From NCBI GenBank assembly GCA_013423385.1, contig BLZA01000030.1, forward strand, positions 434,001-498,000: a stretch of DNA of 64,000 nucleotides, written 5' to 3'. The stretch comes from Naganishia liquefaciens (taxonomy: Eukaryota; Basidiomycota; Tremellomycetes; Filobasidiales; Filobasidiaceae). Numbering within the stretch: the stretch's first letter is position 1; each line of letters begins with the position of its first letter. Shown here in pieces: positions 12,501 through 23,711 of the stretch. Under the pieces are notes generated by a model, which saw only the letters and a program-made list of their open reading frames with translations, had not been told where the DNA came from and made no database searches. A program made the translations under genes and the position numbers.

Positions 12501-14040
12501 ACCATAGAAAGAGAAAGCCAAGCTAGAGAGTCTAGTAGAACAAATGGTTGGACTCGAGCAGGAGCTGCAAACTTCCAAGGCGGCCTTGGAGCCTATCAGA
12601 GCGCAGAGGGAAACCGCCAAGGGCGAAATCAATGTTCAACGAGAGCGTCTGGATAGAATTGAGGTGAGATGCCCCCTTGACGAAGCCGAGTATATGACTA
12701 ACGCTATTATCCTTAGCAACGAGTGGCGCACGCAGAAAGAATTCGCAAACAAGCCGAAGCGGACAAACTGCATTGGATCAAGAAACACCAACAGATTCAA
12801 GATAAGATTCAAGAAAATGATGATCGAATTGCACAGCTGCGGACCGAATTTGAGGTCGGTAGCAGACCGGAATATGTATAGACCTGCTTCTGACGACCCT
12901 GATCTCGTAGAGTTGGCGTCAAAAGGCTATGCACTACACCGAGGGAGAAGAGAGGGAACCCGATAAAGGCCCTGAGGCTTTACAGACAGAGCTAAAAGCC
13001 GCGGAATCCGCTTTGGCGAAGAGCAGTGCTCGGTGCGTGCACTTCTTGAGGCAGTTCCAGTCAGCAATTAATTCAGGCGAGATTTCAGGCATCGTTTTGA
13101 ATTGGAGTACGTCGAAGATATGGTGAATGCGTCAACAGCAGCCTATCAGGAAGCGGAGAAGAGCAGTGAACAACTGCGCGTCCTGTACGAGGTGAGGCTT
13201 GGGTTGAGTTGGGCAAATCTATACTTCGAACGATTTCCGTTGATGCTTGTTCCTTCTATAGGATATTCACGACTCTCTGAGAAAACGAAAATCTTCCTGG
13301 CATCGCATGCGGGACGAATTTGCGGGAACAGTCAAGACCAATTTCCATAGACATTGTCAAAGGCGAAATTTCGTCGGGGAGATTGAATTCTCGCACGACA
13401 CCGGGAAGCTTAAGATGAAGGTTAGCTAAGTGGCTACTAAGCTTGGCAGAACATCGAAAGGTTCTCACGCCTCACTTGCAAGGTACAAACCGAGGAGATC
13501 GTCAACAGGGATGGAAATCGTGCGGCAATGAACAAGCACAACTCCAAAGATCCCAGGGCTCTTTCAGGTGGAGAGACATCTTTCGCCACGATTTGTTTGC
13601 TGCTGTCCATCTGGGAATGTGTTGCCTGTCCGCTGCGATGTCTCGACGAATTTGATGTCTTCATGGATGCTCACAATCGAAAGTTGGCAATGTCTCTACT
13701 CGTGCGTTTCGGCATATTCGCCGCACCCTGATCATAACGCTGATGATTGCCGTCTCTGTAGATGGAAACCGCCAAGTATCAGACCGACAGGCAATACATT
13801 TTGATTACTCCTCAGGTGATTTATTCAAAGACTATTGACGGCTCTACTTCGAGACTAATCGTGCATCTCGCGTCATGTAGGACATGGCAGGAGTCTCCTT
13901 TGGTCCGAGTGTCAAAGCTCACAAGATGCCTGATCCCGAGCGAGGCGTTGGTCGGTAAGTGCTATCAAGCAGCTTTCGACGAACGCGGTCTCACCCTATT
14001 CTCCAGACAAGCGCGACTTGATTTTCCCGCAAGACCTTAG
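9551..14040 (+). CDS. SMC6: SMC6, structural maintenance of chromosomes protein 6
   Basis: Heavy chain of the SMC5/6 complex, which acts in homologous recombination repair, replication-fork stability and chromosome segregation. An acidic, Glu/Asp-rich N-terminus of ~70 residues precedes the head domain. Walker A is GHNGSGKS, followed by LDHFDIQVDNPMTVLNQDQS, a strong SMC6 hallmark. Long heptad-rich coiled coils flank a hinge (around 11300-12050). The second half-head shows the ABC signature LSGGETSFAT and Walker B LRCLDEFDVFMD. The end reads GVSFGPSVKAHKMPDPERG and closes after an intron at 13956-14006 with a short basic tail. About 14 introns. The start is the first ATG of the acidic N-terminus. 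It converges on MAK11 with 117 bp between stops. Confidence 0.95.
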
Positions 14041-14157
14041 TACTGCTACGAAGATTGAGTCGTTACATGCGTGCCGGTATTCAATCATTTCTCTAATGAT
14101 GACCGTAATGGTATTCGATGTTGTGAAGCAATCGGCCTCTCCGCATGTCTATGCAGT

Positions 14158-15965
14158 CTACTCGTCCTCCATCTCGTATTCGCCCTCCACCTCTTGCTCG
14201 TCCTCTGCATTCTCCTCTTGTTCTTCTTCAGACTCTTCTCCGCTCTGACTGTAGAAATCATCACCGCCATCAATAGATCCTTCCTCTTCCTTCCCGACTC
14301 CCGTTTCATGCTTGACTTCTGTCTTGACCTGTGCTTGCGATTTGCCTCTGAATACTTCCGCAGTGCAGCAGCAGACCAGCCTACTGCCCTTGGTATCGTA
14401 TGTCGCGACAGGTGGTGTCTCATCATCCTCCACCGAAACTGACTTCATCCCCATGGCCGCCCGACTGAGATCGTGAATGTTGATCTTGCCATCAGAGGAC
14501 ACTGTAGAAATGAAATCGACAGGGCCATCGGCAAGCTCCATTTTCATGTGAGATATCGCTTTGATACTGCAGGCAAATTGTAGAGGTTTAGAGTAAGACA
14601 CGCATGGAAAAGTCTGTTGTGGCGTACCGATTGCTATGACCTCCAAGCGTGCCGACCAATTGACAGGCGGTGGCCTTTTCGACGCTTTCTGACGAGAGGT
14701 CAAGCCGGTAGAGCAAGAGTTTTCCTTCTTCCGTGCCCGTTAGCAGTAGTTCTGTCTCGCCGGTCTCGACGAAAACGATGTCATGCAGGCGCTTGAACGA
14801 TGGTATCGATCCGATCTTGGTCATTCGCTATAGCGAAACGGGTCTTTTAGGCTAAAGACGGACACGTTGCGACCGAAACTCACCGTTGTGTAGACATCGA
14901 TACCCTGCGGTGTCAAGACCGCAAAATGCTTTCCGTTCCTGGAAAACTTCACGACTTCGGCCTCTATCACCAACACAAGGCAGAATGAGCATTATTGGGC
15001 GGATGAAGGGAGAAAAAAGCCGACCACTCACCAACGCCCAATGCCAAACTCGCAGCTCCACGTCCGCGCATCAAATCCCACATCTTCAATGTCTTATCCT
15101 TGCCGACACTCAAAGCTACTTTGCCGGAGGGATGAACATCGATTGAGTTGATTCGACCCGAATGACCTTTAAGTGAACGAAGCAGAGCCCAGTCCCTGGT
15201 ACGGAAGAGAGAGATCGTGGCGTCTTCTGATGCCGCGAGAAGGTGTGAGCGTGTAGGGAACACGAGAGACGTGATGGAGCCTGCAGACATAAAAAGTTCA
15301 GCGCGCATAACAACGTTCTTTGAGCCAAACTACTGACCGACGTGTTGCGATAGAGATCCAATCTCCTTCCTTCTTCTTAGATCCCACACCTTGACAAACT
15401 CATCATCGCTTCCTGAAGCCAGGAACTTGCCTCCGCCGGGGGATGCCGCTACCGTCTTGATACACGACAGATGTGCCGGAAAGATAAAGATGGGCTTGAC
15501 TATCGGCGGTGTTGTGTCGGGATTCGAAGACTGGTAATCCTTGACGTCGATTTCCAGTCCGTACATATTCTTCTCATAAGATCCCGCAATCACCAAAAAC
15601 TTTTCGTTTCTTGTTGAGGAGCCTTTCTGGATTCTGGCTTCCTCGTTGAGCTTTGAAATATCTGGTTTTTGATCTTCGTCCTCATCGTCCGTTTTCAAGT
15701 TGGCTGTGTACATGTCGACATCTCCGTCCCCGTTGTCGCTACCCCCTTGTGCCCTTCCCTTGCCCTTGACGTCGTCCGTCTTCCGGGTAGAAGACTCTGG
15801 CAGATTACTCGCAGTTCCTGCATCCTCAAAGCTGACCTGAACTCTTGGTTTCCCGGCTGGCTTCTTGACCCTGTTGGCTCCATTCTTTTTAGCCTTGATA
15901 TTGCCGGCTTTGACGCCAGGTATCGTCACCTGAGGCTTCGTTTTGTTCACGGGAGCTTTAGGCAT
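14158..15965 (-). CDS. MAK11: WD-repeat ribosome assembly factor Mak11/PAK1IP1
   Basis: Nucleolar WD40 protein for 60S biogenesis, in yeast linked to loading of Rlp24 onto the pre-60S particle; the human homologue is PAK1IP1. The N-terminal ~130 residues are Lys/Pro- and Asp/Glu-rich. WD repeats follow, with FLASGSDDEFVKVWDLRRRK, LLAASEDATISLF, INSIDVHPSGKVALSVGKD and TLKMWDLMRGRGAASL, the last a family hallmark. The C-terminus is a long Glu/Asp-rich acidic tail ending at 14158. The chosen start is the ATG at 15963-15965 (MPKAPVNK). An in-frame ATG at 16113-16115 would add 50 residues without similarity and is less likely. Confidence 0.9.
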
Positions 15966-16338
15966 AGTAACTTGATGAGTCGGAGATTGTGGAATGACTC
16001 CATTGCATCGAAGGGAAACAAGGCTTGCTTGTATTCTCGCTCTTCGCAGAGACAGAGACAACCCGCAGGTAGCAGAATGTGATCGCCAAACGACTTTTTT
16101 TGATTCCGCGTTCATGCCAGAGTTGGAGCAGGCTGTCGCGTCTAGTGCGCGGATGAATAGGCGTCAGTTGTCCCTGCTCCTCGTTCCAAGTTGCAGGATT
16201 GGGCAGATCACGGTGACTGACAGACTTGTGCTGAAATGGGACATGAGGAACCCGTATTCGTTGAGCATTCCAAGCTAGATCTCCGAAAGACCGGAACACA
16301 CGTCAAGCCCGGTGAAATCGTTCGGAAGATGGCTATAG
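15966..16338. other. MAK11 upstream / mS23 downstream spacer
   Basis: About 370 bp between two co-directional - strand genes. It should contain the MAK11 promoter and the mS23 3' end. No independent gene seen. Confidence 0.35.
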
Positions 16339-17411
16339 CTATGATACAGAAACCTCCTGCCGGACATCTGTGTTGACAGAATCTGAAACAACGCTCTCGT
16401 TTCCAGCAGCCGCTGCGCTCCCCATCACATGACGCACTTCCTGCTTCTCTTGAGCCGCCTGCTCTGCCTTCAGCACATCCGCCCAAGCCGTAATGTACGC
16501 TAATCCACCGGTAAACTCCTTTCCATTCTTGGCGGCCGTCCGATCTGCCGATACCTGAGGCACCCATTGACGTCGCTTGTGGACTGTCGGTGCGAATGTC
16601 GGGCGATAGGCGCGGGATGTAGATGTAGCGGTGTTGGACTGCGCGGCAGGAGTGGTTGACAGAGAGTCAAGGGCCTTTTCCTCGAGTTCGAAGAAGCGCT
16701 CCTGTGAACGTACACAGACGTCAGCCATCGAACACAAGTTATGACTTGTAGAATGCCACTCACGAACGCCGACTTCTTCCATGTTGCACCGTAATACACG
16801 GCTTCCTGCTCGGCCGCATACTGCGCCATTTCGTTGATAGCTCTCAGGCGTACAAAGTCACTGGTGGCCTTACGATACGCGGAAGCGAGGGACAATTCAT
16901 GATGCTCGTGGAGGTTGATGACATAGTCAATCGTGCTGGACATAGAACCGAGTTGAGAATAGCGAACGCGAAAATCTCGACAAACTTACTCTTCTACCGT
17001 CGGATTGTCACCTCGTTGGTTCAGCTCGGTCCAAGCCGCACCCTCCAGCTTGTTTCCCAGAGATATCTCCGAGCCTTCCACCAAAGATACGGGCCGCAAA
17101 GCTTCGAACGGAAAATCCTCCAAGAAGCGCTTCCTGATCTGGTCCCTCTGCTCGTAGACAATCGGCTGAATTCTTAGCTTGGGCGTCTTGGCATGCTTGA
17201 GCTTTCGTGTACGGCTGTGGTCAGCCGATCCAAGCGAGCTAGCGCTGGATGGCAGATCGTGTGTTGCTTGTCGATTGACAACTTGTCGAGGAGGAAGAGG
17301 CGTCGGAGAGTTGTTCATCACGGGTTTGTACCATACTGGCTCCGAGATGGTCTGTGCGCGCAGAAGGCGGGACACGGCCTGAGGTACCTGAGGAGCGAGC
17401 TTTCTGACCAT
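16339..17411 (-). CDS. RSM25: Mitochondrial small ribosomal subunit protein mS23
   Basis: Structural protein of the mitochondrial 37S ribosomal subunit (Rsm25/mS23). It opens with a basic segment VRKLAPQVPQAVSRLLRAQ, then PVWYKPVMNNSPTPLPPRQ, which fits the fungal mS23 pattern of a Trp-Tyr motif followed by Pro-rich sequence. Further on, YEQRDQIRKRFLEDFPFEA and LRPVSLVEG match the conserved RxRFFEDHPWELARPxxLVE block. HEHHELSLASAYRKATSDF fits the MTLAEAYDxARKEFYRLR block. The C-terminal ~130 residues are Ala/Ser/Thr-rich and not conserved. Introns fall near 16990-16940 and 16765-16705. The start is the ATG at 17409-17411. It shares a short promoter with RPN5. Confidence 0.82.
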
Positions 17412-17710
17412 TCTGAGATAGCGAGATCTTTATGAAAGATCGTGACAAGTGGGTTGCCTAAGGCGTGAAACCCTCGGAATACCCGACTTTTTGGAGGAAG
17501 TGGTCCATGGTCGATCGCGAGGAAACAGTCGCGGTTCCGCCAGGTTGATTACCTAATCATTTCGCGAGCGCTGGGCGTTGCGAACGAGGGTGATGACGAG
17601 TTGTTGGCACATCCATTTCATTCTCCGGTGGGACAACCTTTGCCTCATTGTCATAATCCCTCGACGACTTACAGTTGCTCGAAGGTCATTGCGGAGTCGT
17701 ATCTTCAACA
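17412..17710. promoter_or_regulatory. Bidirectional promoter mS23/RPN5
   Basis: Only 299 bp lie between the divergent start codons of a mitoribosomal protein and a proteasome subunit. Both promoters and both 5' UTRs must fit here. No TATA box is evident. Confidence 0.45.
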
Positions 17711-19652
17711 ATGTCGGACACTGTCAACCGCAAGCAAGAGCGGGATTTCTCGCCAGAGATCGCCGCGCTCCAGCCGGAGCTCGAATCGCTCGCAAAACAG
17801 GGTCAAATCCAGCAGGCGTTGGACAAGCTTACATCGCTCGAGAAGCAAACGAGGAATGCTGGAGACTTGCAGTCGACATCAACTCTTTTGACCTTGATCC
17901 CAGACCTCACGTATACTCTGCCTCCGTCGCCATCATACGATTTGCTCAACAGCAATTTGACATTATTCAGCAAGAAGCATGGTCAATTGAAAGAGGCAGT
18001 AGTGCGCATGGTGGATAAGAGCATGAAGCTCTTGGATGACGTCAAGAGCAAGGGCGAGGTGAATGGCAAGAACAGGTGGTTAGAACTGATAAATACCTTG
18101 CGGGACATCGCTGAGGGCAAGGTGTGTTGGCCCTTTTCGATCAGATGGACCAAAGTCGCTGAACGCTTGTCTTCTCAGATCTACTTGGAGCTTCAGCGCG
18201 CGAGATTGACCAAGATGCTAGCGCAGCATCATGAAGATCTCGCGCAGACTGCCCCGCTAACGGCACCAGAAGACTCGCAGCAGAAAGGTTCGTCCCATAA
18301 CGATTATCGATACATTAGCCTCGAGACTGACTTCATATCACCTACAGCAAAACCGATCATTGAGGACGAAGACAAGACTGCCAAGCCTGCGCCTGTGACG
18401 GCATCCGATCACCGTGATCTCGCTGCAGACTTGATGTCGGAAATCCAGGTCGAGACTTACAGTTCCATGGACAGCCGCGAGAAGACGGAGTTGTGAGTCG
18501 ATATGCTGGCTGTCTGTTGACTTGCCGTTGAAGCTTGCGCAATTAGCATCTTGGAACAGATGCGTTTGGAATCATTGCGAGGGCTTTGGCCGAGAGTTAG
18601 GGTGGGCGGGCGAAAGGTCAACCGGGGCTATCTCAAGGAGGCGGGCAATGCTGTACGTATGCCAATTCTTCCAGGCTCTGACAACTGACGCCGCGACGCC
18701 ATTTAGGATTTGAAACTCCGCTACTACGAGCTCATGATCAAGCTGGCGTTGCATGAAGACAACTATCTTGATGCTTGCAAGGCTTGGCAGGAGGTTTGGG
18801 ATACGGAGGACGTCAAGAACAATGAACAACAGAACATTCAGGTTAGCTGTCTCTCGAACACCCAACGGAGCCTTCCATTGCTGAATTCTAGCTGGATCTC
18901 TAGGCCATGGAGCATATCATAATGTTTATTGTACTGGCACCGTACGATAACGAACAATCCGATATGATACAGAAGCTTTTCGCCAACCCGGCTTTGAAGA
19001 AATGCGTTTTGCATTAGTGAGTCGCAGAATGGCTGGCAAGTCTTCGTGTTGCTGACCAAATTTCTAGCGAACTGCTGAAATCTTTCATCACTAAGGAATT
19101 GATGAGGTGGCCAGGTGTTGAAAGCCTGTATGGACCGACATTACGGGAAAGCGACGTCTTTGCTCCATCTTCGAGAGGTTCAAGTGTGGAGGATGCCGGT
19201 ACGAAGCGTTGGGAGAGCCTGCACCAGAGGGTGATCGAGCATGTATGTGTTGTGGCGCGAACGGTACGAAAACTCACTGACATACTACTTTCGAAGAATA
19301 TCCGAGTGATAGCGGCGTATTACACTCAGATAACGTTGACGCGTCTTGCCGAACTCCTCGATCTCAACCCTGATGCCGCTGAACGAACTCTCTGCAAGCT
19401 CGTCACCGACAAGACCGTCAAGGCAAAGATTGATCGCCCGGCGGGTATTGTTGACTTTAAGCAGAAACAAACCGCCGATCAGACGCTTAACGAGTGGAGC
19501 GGCGATTTGGGCAAAATGTTGGGTTTGATCGAAAAGACGAGTCACCTGATCAACAAGGTAAGCTTGAGCTATTCCGGGGTGCCAGCTTACATTGACTTTT
19601 GCTCTGTTAGGAATACGCCATTCACGCTGCTCGTGGTGCGGCCGCAGCCTAG
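17711..19652 (+). CDS. RPN5: 26S proteasome regulatory subunit Rpn5 (PSMD12)
   Basis: Non-ATPase subunit of the 19S lid, needed for lid assembly and docking of the Rpn11 deubiquitinase. The N-terminal helical repeats begin with MSDTVNRKQERDFSPEI and contain LDKLTSLEKQTRNAGD. Conserved Rpn5 segments follow: ETYSSMDSREKTEFILEQMR (across an intron), LKLRYYELMIKLALHEDNYL and ACKAWQEVWDT. Next come LAPYDNEQSDM and a C-terminal PCI domain with RVIAAYYTQITLTRLAELLD. The end is EYAIHAARGAAAA. Eight or so introns, one of them between the terminal NK and EYA residues at about 19557-19610. The length of ~490 residues is in the family range. Confidence 0.95.
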
Positions 19653-20236
19653 AACGATTACATGTATCAGCGAGACAACAGTTATTATGGCATAATAACC
19701 TGAGCACCAGCATTGGGGATTTTTTCAAATCGCTACTGGCCGCGCATCGGCACGAGGCATGATAGACAGGAACAACAGATGCAATTGTAGATGTTCATCA
19801 AATCGCTTCCCTAAAACCGAGCTCTTTGCCGCCATCAGTCGGTCATTCAGCTCACCGCCTTCTGCTGTTCGATAAGCTAACAAGCTGTCCAATAGTTCTC
19901 GGATGAGCCGAACCGCTTTCCGAACCGGCATTCGCGCGCTAAGATTCGCGTAAGCGAGGTTGACATGCATGAGCAATCCGCAAGTGGATTTCTGCATATT
20001 ACAGACCTGATGGCCGATTTCGCCCTTGCTTGGGGTTCGTAGTCGTCTCCAACCCAGTTGCTTGAGGGTAACCAACGGAGTCATTTGCCTGACAATCCGA
20101 ACAAGTAGTTATCAGAACAAAGGGACATGCAAGCCTTTCGCAGACCATAAGACACGGTCTTCACCCTCCAACCCAATCTGCACCTTCGGCGTCAGAATCA
20201 AGGTCCTTGTCATTTGCGTCCTTGGAAACAAGCAGC
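19653..20236. other. RPN5/OSH3 spacer
   Basis: About 580 bp between two + strand genes. A - strand ATG frame of 119 codons (20084 to 19725) lies here but has no recognisable motif and no partner exon. The last ~150 bp before the OSH3 ATG are open in the OSH3 frame and Ser-rich, so a further upstream exon of OSH3 is possible. Confidence 0.35.
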
Positions 20237-23200
20237 ATGGCTCCCGCAGGATTAGTCAACTCGAATCTGGAGGAAGGGGACGAGAGGAGAGCTGTGGAGA
20301 TGATCGAAGATAAGATGGAGAGTATGAGACTGGTACGATATCTCCTGGAACTAGGGAAAGCCTGAACTGAATTGACAAATGCTTCAGAGTATCGAGGAAC
20401 TGGAAGACTCCATAATGCTCATGCGACAAGCCTTGGTCCCTCACCCTTCGGAGCAAGTCCCAAGCATCCACCCACATGCAATGGAAAGCGCAATCAAATC
20501 CAAGAAGGAGAAGAAATCTAGACGATCGAGACTCAACAGTACGGCTTGAACCCATAACACAATCATGGTCAAAAACTCATTTTTATGGCTTGCATCCCAT
20601 CAGAACGTCATGCTTCATCCCCAAGTCTGATGACACAGGAGATTCCAGATGCGAGTTTGTTACAGCCTCTCCCGTCCCCCGCAAAGTCGAAGAAGTCAAT
20701 TGGCAAGTCTATGCCCTGTCCGCCCAGGCATAAATCATTCTCCAGCAAACATTCCAGGGATGCATCCTCAAGTACAATCGTCCCATCCATTGTTGAACCT
20801 GGAACCGAAGGCTCGAACTTAACCTCAGCGCTGGAACATGGGAAAAGCTCGAATGGAAGGATGAGGCGTAGTCACAGTCATTCTGGTGCAAAGCTCTTCG
20901 AGCAGCTGTTCCATAAGCGGTGTAAGCCTTCCAATAAGGCGCAGAAGGAATACGTGCTGACAAACTAGATCCGCGTAAAGCTTTGCACCGATCCAGCCAT
21001 CGGAATACGATATCAGTTCCAAATCCGACTCATGTGTTGGACACGCATAGCGCCCCGACAACACCACTGGCTCCCTCACCTCAAGATAGCGGTATCTTCG
21101 ACCCCCCAAATCAGCCGATACTAGAACCCATGTCGATTTTGCGAGATATGGAATTGCAAATATCTAATCTGCGTCATCAACACTCCTCCATGATCACGCT
21201 TCTGCCCCTATCAATACTCTCGAGTTCTCGTTCAAATACCCTGGCGGAATCGGAGACTTCATCGGGTAGCTATCAAGGCAGCGAGGACGAATACTTTGGC
21301 ACGCCAACACAAGGCAGTCGACAACAAAGTTTGGTATCGGACGTCTCGCGAAGTCCGCCTCCGCATGGCTCGTCGCTAAAATCACCGAAAGCACGCTCAA
21401 CGCGATTAGACAGTCTACCTTTGGAGATGACTGCAGGAACGACGGAAAGAGTCAGGTTCGGCGAACAGCAGACGCAGAAACAGAGAGAAAATTCGCCCAA
21501 ACGGCATAGTCGCCATCATGCGCATGACCATGCTCATTCGGATCGGGAACACCATCGCAAGTCCAACCATAAGTCCCGCTCTTCTTTATCGTCCTTGTAT
21601 GCGGAAGTCGCTAGTATTTACTACGACGCCGAGGTCGGAGATGGTTCAGAGGAGGATCAACCTCCTGCTGAAAGCTCTGGTAGAAGCGCTCTGCATGACT
21701 CGCACCGTGCTGAAGAACTCGAGAGCGTTTTGCAGCGAGAGGTTTCTCGCCGAAGCGAGAATAGTCATGACACTGCCACCCTCGTTGCGGATAGGCCGGT
21801 CACACCGGATGCTACTATTCTAGCTACGCCCAAACCTCTCGCCGTGTCGGCAAGCACGTCGACTTCAGATACGGTATCACAGCAAGCCTTCAACGGGCCG
21901 ATTGTGCGAAGAACAGCATTGCCAGTACCGGCACCCAAGGCTGAACCCAGTTTGATTGGTATGTTGAAGAAGAATGTGGGAAAGGTATGTTCAGCCTTCG
22001 GCCACCCGCGACGACAACAGCGAATTGACGTTTGAGTCCTGTAGGACATGTCTACGATTTCCTTCGACGTTACTTTCAACGAGCCCATCTCCCTGCTGCA
22101 GAAGCTGGCAGAAGAGGTTGAGTACTTTGACTTACTGAGATTGTAAGTGCAAAACTCGAGGAGTAGAGAGAAGTTGGCTGATACCAGGTGCATGGGCCAA
22201 ATAACAGAGCTAACGCTGCACTTGATTCGACCGAGCGTCTTGCGCATGTCGCCGCTTTTGCTGTATCACAATACGCATCTGCCAAATATCGCACGGTCCG
22301 TAAACCGTTCAATCCTCTTCAGGGAGAAACATACGAGCTTTACCGAGAAGACCTTGGTAAGCTCGCATGATACGTTCGGAATCTGCGCTCTCTTATCTCG
22401 CATTCCATCTAGGCCTCCGCTTTATTTCTGAAAAGGTCACGCATCATCCTCCAAGATTCGCTGCGAAGGCTGATGGCAAAGGCTGGAGTTATGCATGTAC
22501 CAGTGCAGGCAAGAATCGGCTCGCAGGTAACTCAGAAATAACGAAGATTGTCTTATCGCACGATCGCTGAAGCCTTCTGATTTTCAGGAATGAGCCTGGA
22601 GATTCAGCCTCTCGGCGCACAACATGTCACTCTGACCGATAGAGAAGAAAGATACACTTGGACTAAGCCCTTGAGCTATATGCGCAATCTCATCGCTGGA
22701 ACCAAGTATCTCGAAACTATCGGAGAGATGGTTGTCACCAACGAAGCAAACGGCGAAAAGTGCATCATCACCTTTAAGGATGCGGGATGGTCAGGAGCCT
22801 ATCGAAATCACATCGCAGGCATATGCTATAAGGCCGATGGTAGAACCAAGACAGCGTGGATTGATGGAGTCTGGGACTCGCATCTCGATGTTCGGTACGG
22901 CGGCCCGAAAGATCCTGCACATCCACTGTGGATTGTGCATCCTTGGCCATCCAAGCCAGAGGTAAATTACGGCTTCACCAAATGGGCGATACAGCTCAAT
23001 GAGCTCACGCCAGACCTCGTCGGCGTCGTCGCTCCTTCTGATTCGAGGCTTCGACCGGATCAACGCTTGTTGGAACAAGGTCGTTTTTCCGAGGCAGATC
23101 GTCTCAAAGCCGATCTCGAAGAGATTCAGCGGAAGAGGAGGAATGAGGGTCATGAAGTACAGCCTCGATGGTTCAAGACTTCAAACGCGACTGAAGACGA

Positions 23201-23297
23201 ATGGGAGTATGCTGGAGGCTATTGGGAGTCCAGGGATGCACACAGTCTGAACGAGAAAGCAGTCTCTTTCTTGTTCGACACTTCACTCAAGACATGA
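20237..23297 (+). CDS. OSH3: Oxysterol-binding protein, OSH3/ORP3 type
   Basis: Lipid-transfer protein of the oxysterol-binding (ORP) family, expected at ER-plasma membrane contact sites, where it moves sterols and/or phosphoinositides. A short helix with EDKMESMRLSIEELEDSIM opens the protein. About 400 disordered Ser/His-rich residues follow, then the ORD domain: ISFDVTFNEPISLLQKLAEE, YRTVRKPFNPLQGETYEL, and the signature EKVTHHPPRF in place of the usual EQVSHHPP. VDGVWDSHLDVR-like and NYGFTKWAIQLNEL blocks follow. The C-terminal RLRPDQRLLEQGRFSEADR element is typical. FNEPIS and YRTVRKPFNP point to the Osh3 subgroup. No PH domain is visible upstream of the ORD, unlike yeast Osh3. Two junctions in the disordered part (near 20540-20650 and 20935-20967) are inferred from phase only. 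Confidence 0.87.
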
Positions 23298-23711
23298 GAT
23301 CTGTTCTTCTGTTGTAAGCGTGTACTGGCAGGTCAAGAAACCATCAAATTCTTTCCCAAACATTGTAATTCTGTAAGAGGATTCGACACGCGTTATACTG
23401 TATTTCATGTGGTATATACCGTATCCTGTTTGATAGCTCGTTTTCTAATGCAGATATAGATTGATACAACGTTTTGACAGTGTTATGTTTGGCTGTCGAA
23501 TTGTACAGGCTCATGAGCACATTGGTGGCGCATGAAAACTGACATTCTCGGCGCGTCTGGTAGTCGAGATTTGTCGCGGCTTCGCCTGTTTAGGATGTTA
23601 TGCGAGGAGCAAGCTCTAGAGGTCGTGTCCCTCATCTTGTTGGCGGCTTTGCGTGAGGGCATCCTGAGCGAGCATTGGCCCTCATTGGGAGGTACGTTGA
23701 TCATCAACAGG
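23298..23711. other. Convergent 3' region OSH3/SNF4
   Basis: 414 bp, AT-rich just after the OSH3 stop, between converging genes. I read it as 3' UTRs and terminators; no gene seen. Confidence 0.4.

Noticed and set aside
13818-13880. Unspliced reading of the SMC6 3' end through 13762-14040
   Set aside because: Removing the intron gives GVSFGPSVKAHKMPDPERG, the conserved SMC6 terminus, which the unspliced frame lacks.
16113-16115. Upstream in-frame ATG adding 50 residues to MAK11
   Set aside because: The extra sequence has no family similarity and the protein starting at 15965 opens with the expected Lys/Pro-rich leader.
19725-20084. 119-codon ATG frame on the - strand between RPN5 and OSH3
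   Set aside because: No motif, no homologue I recognise, no fitting introns, and it sits in an intergenic region where such frames occur by chance.
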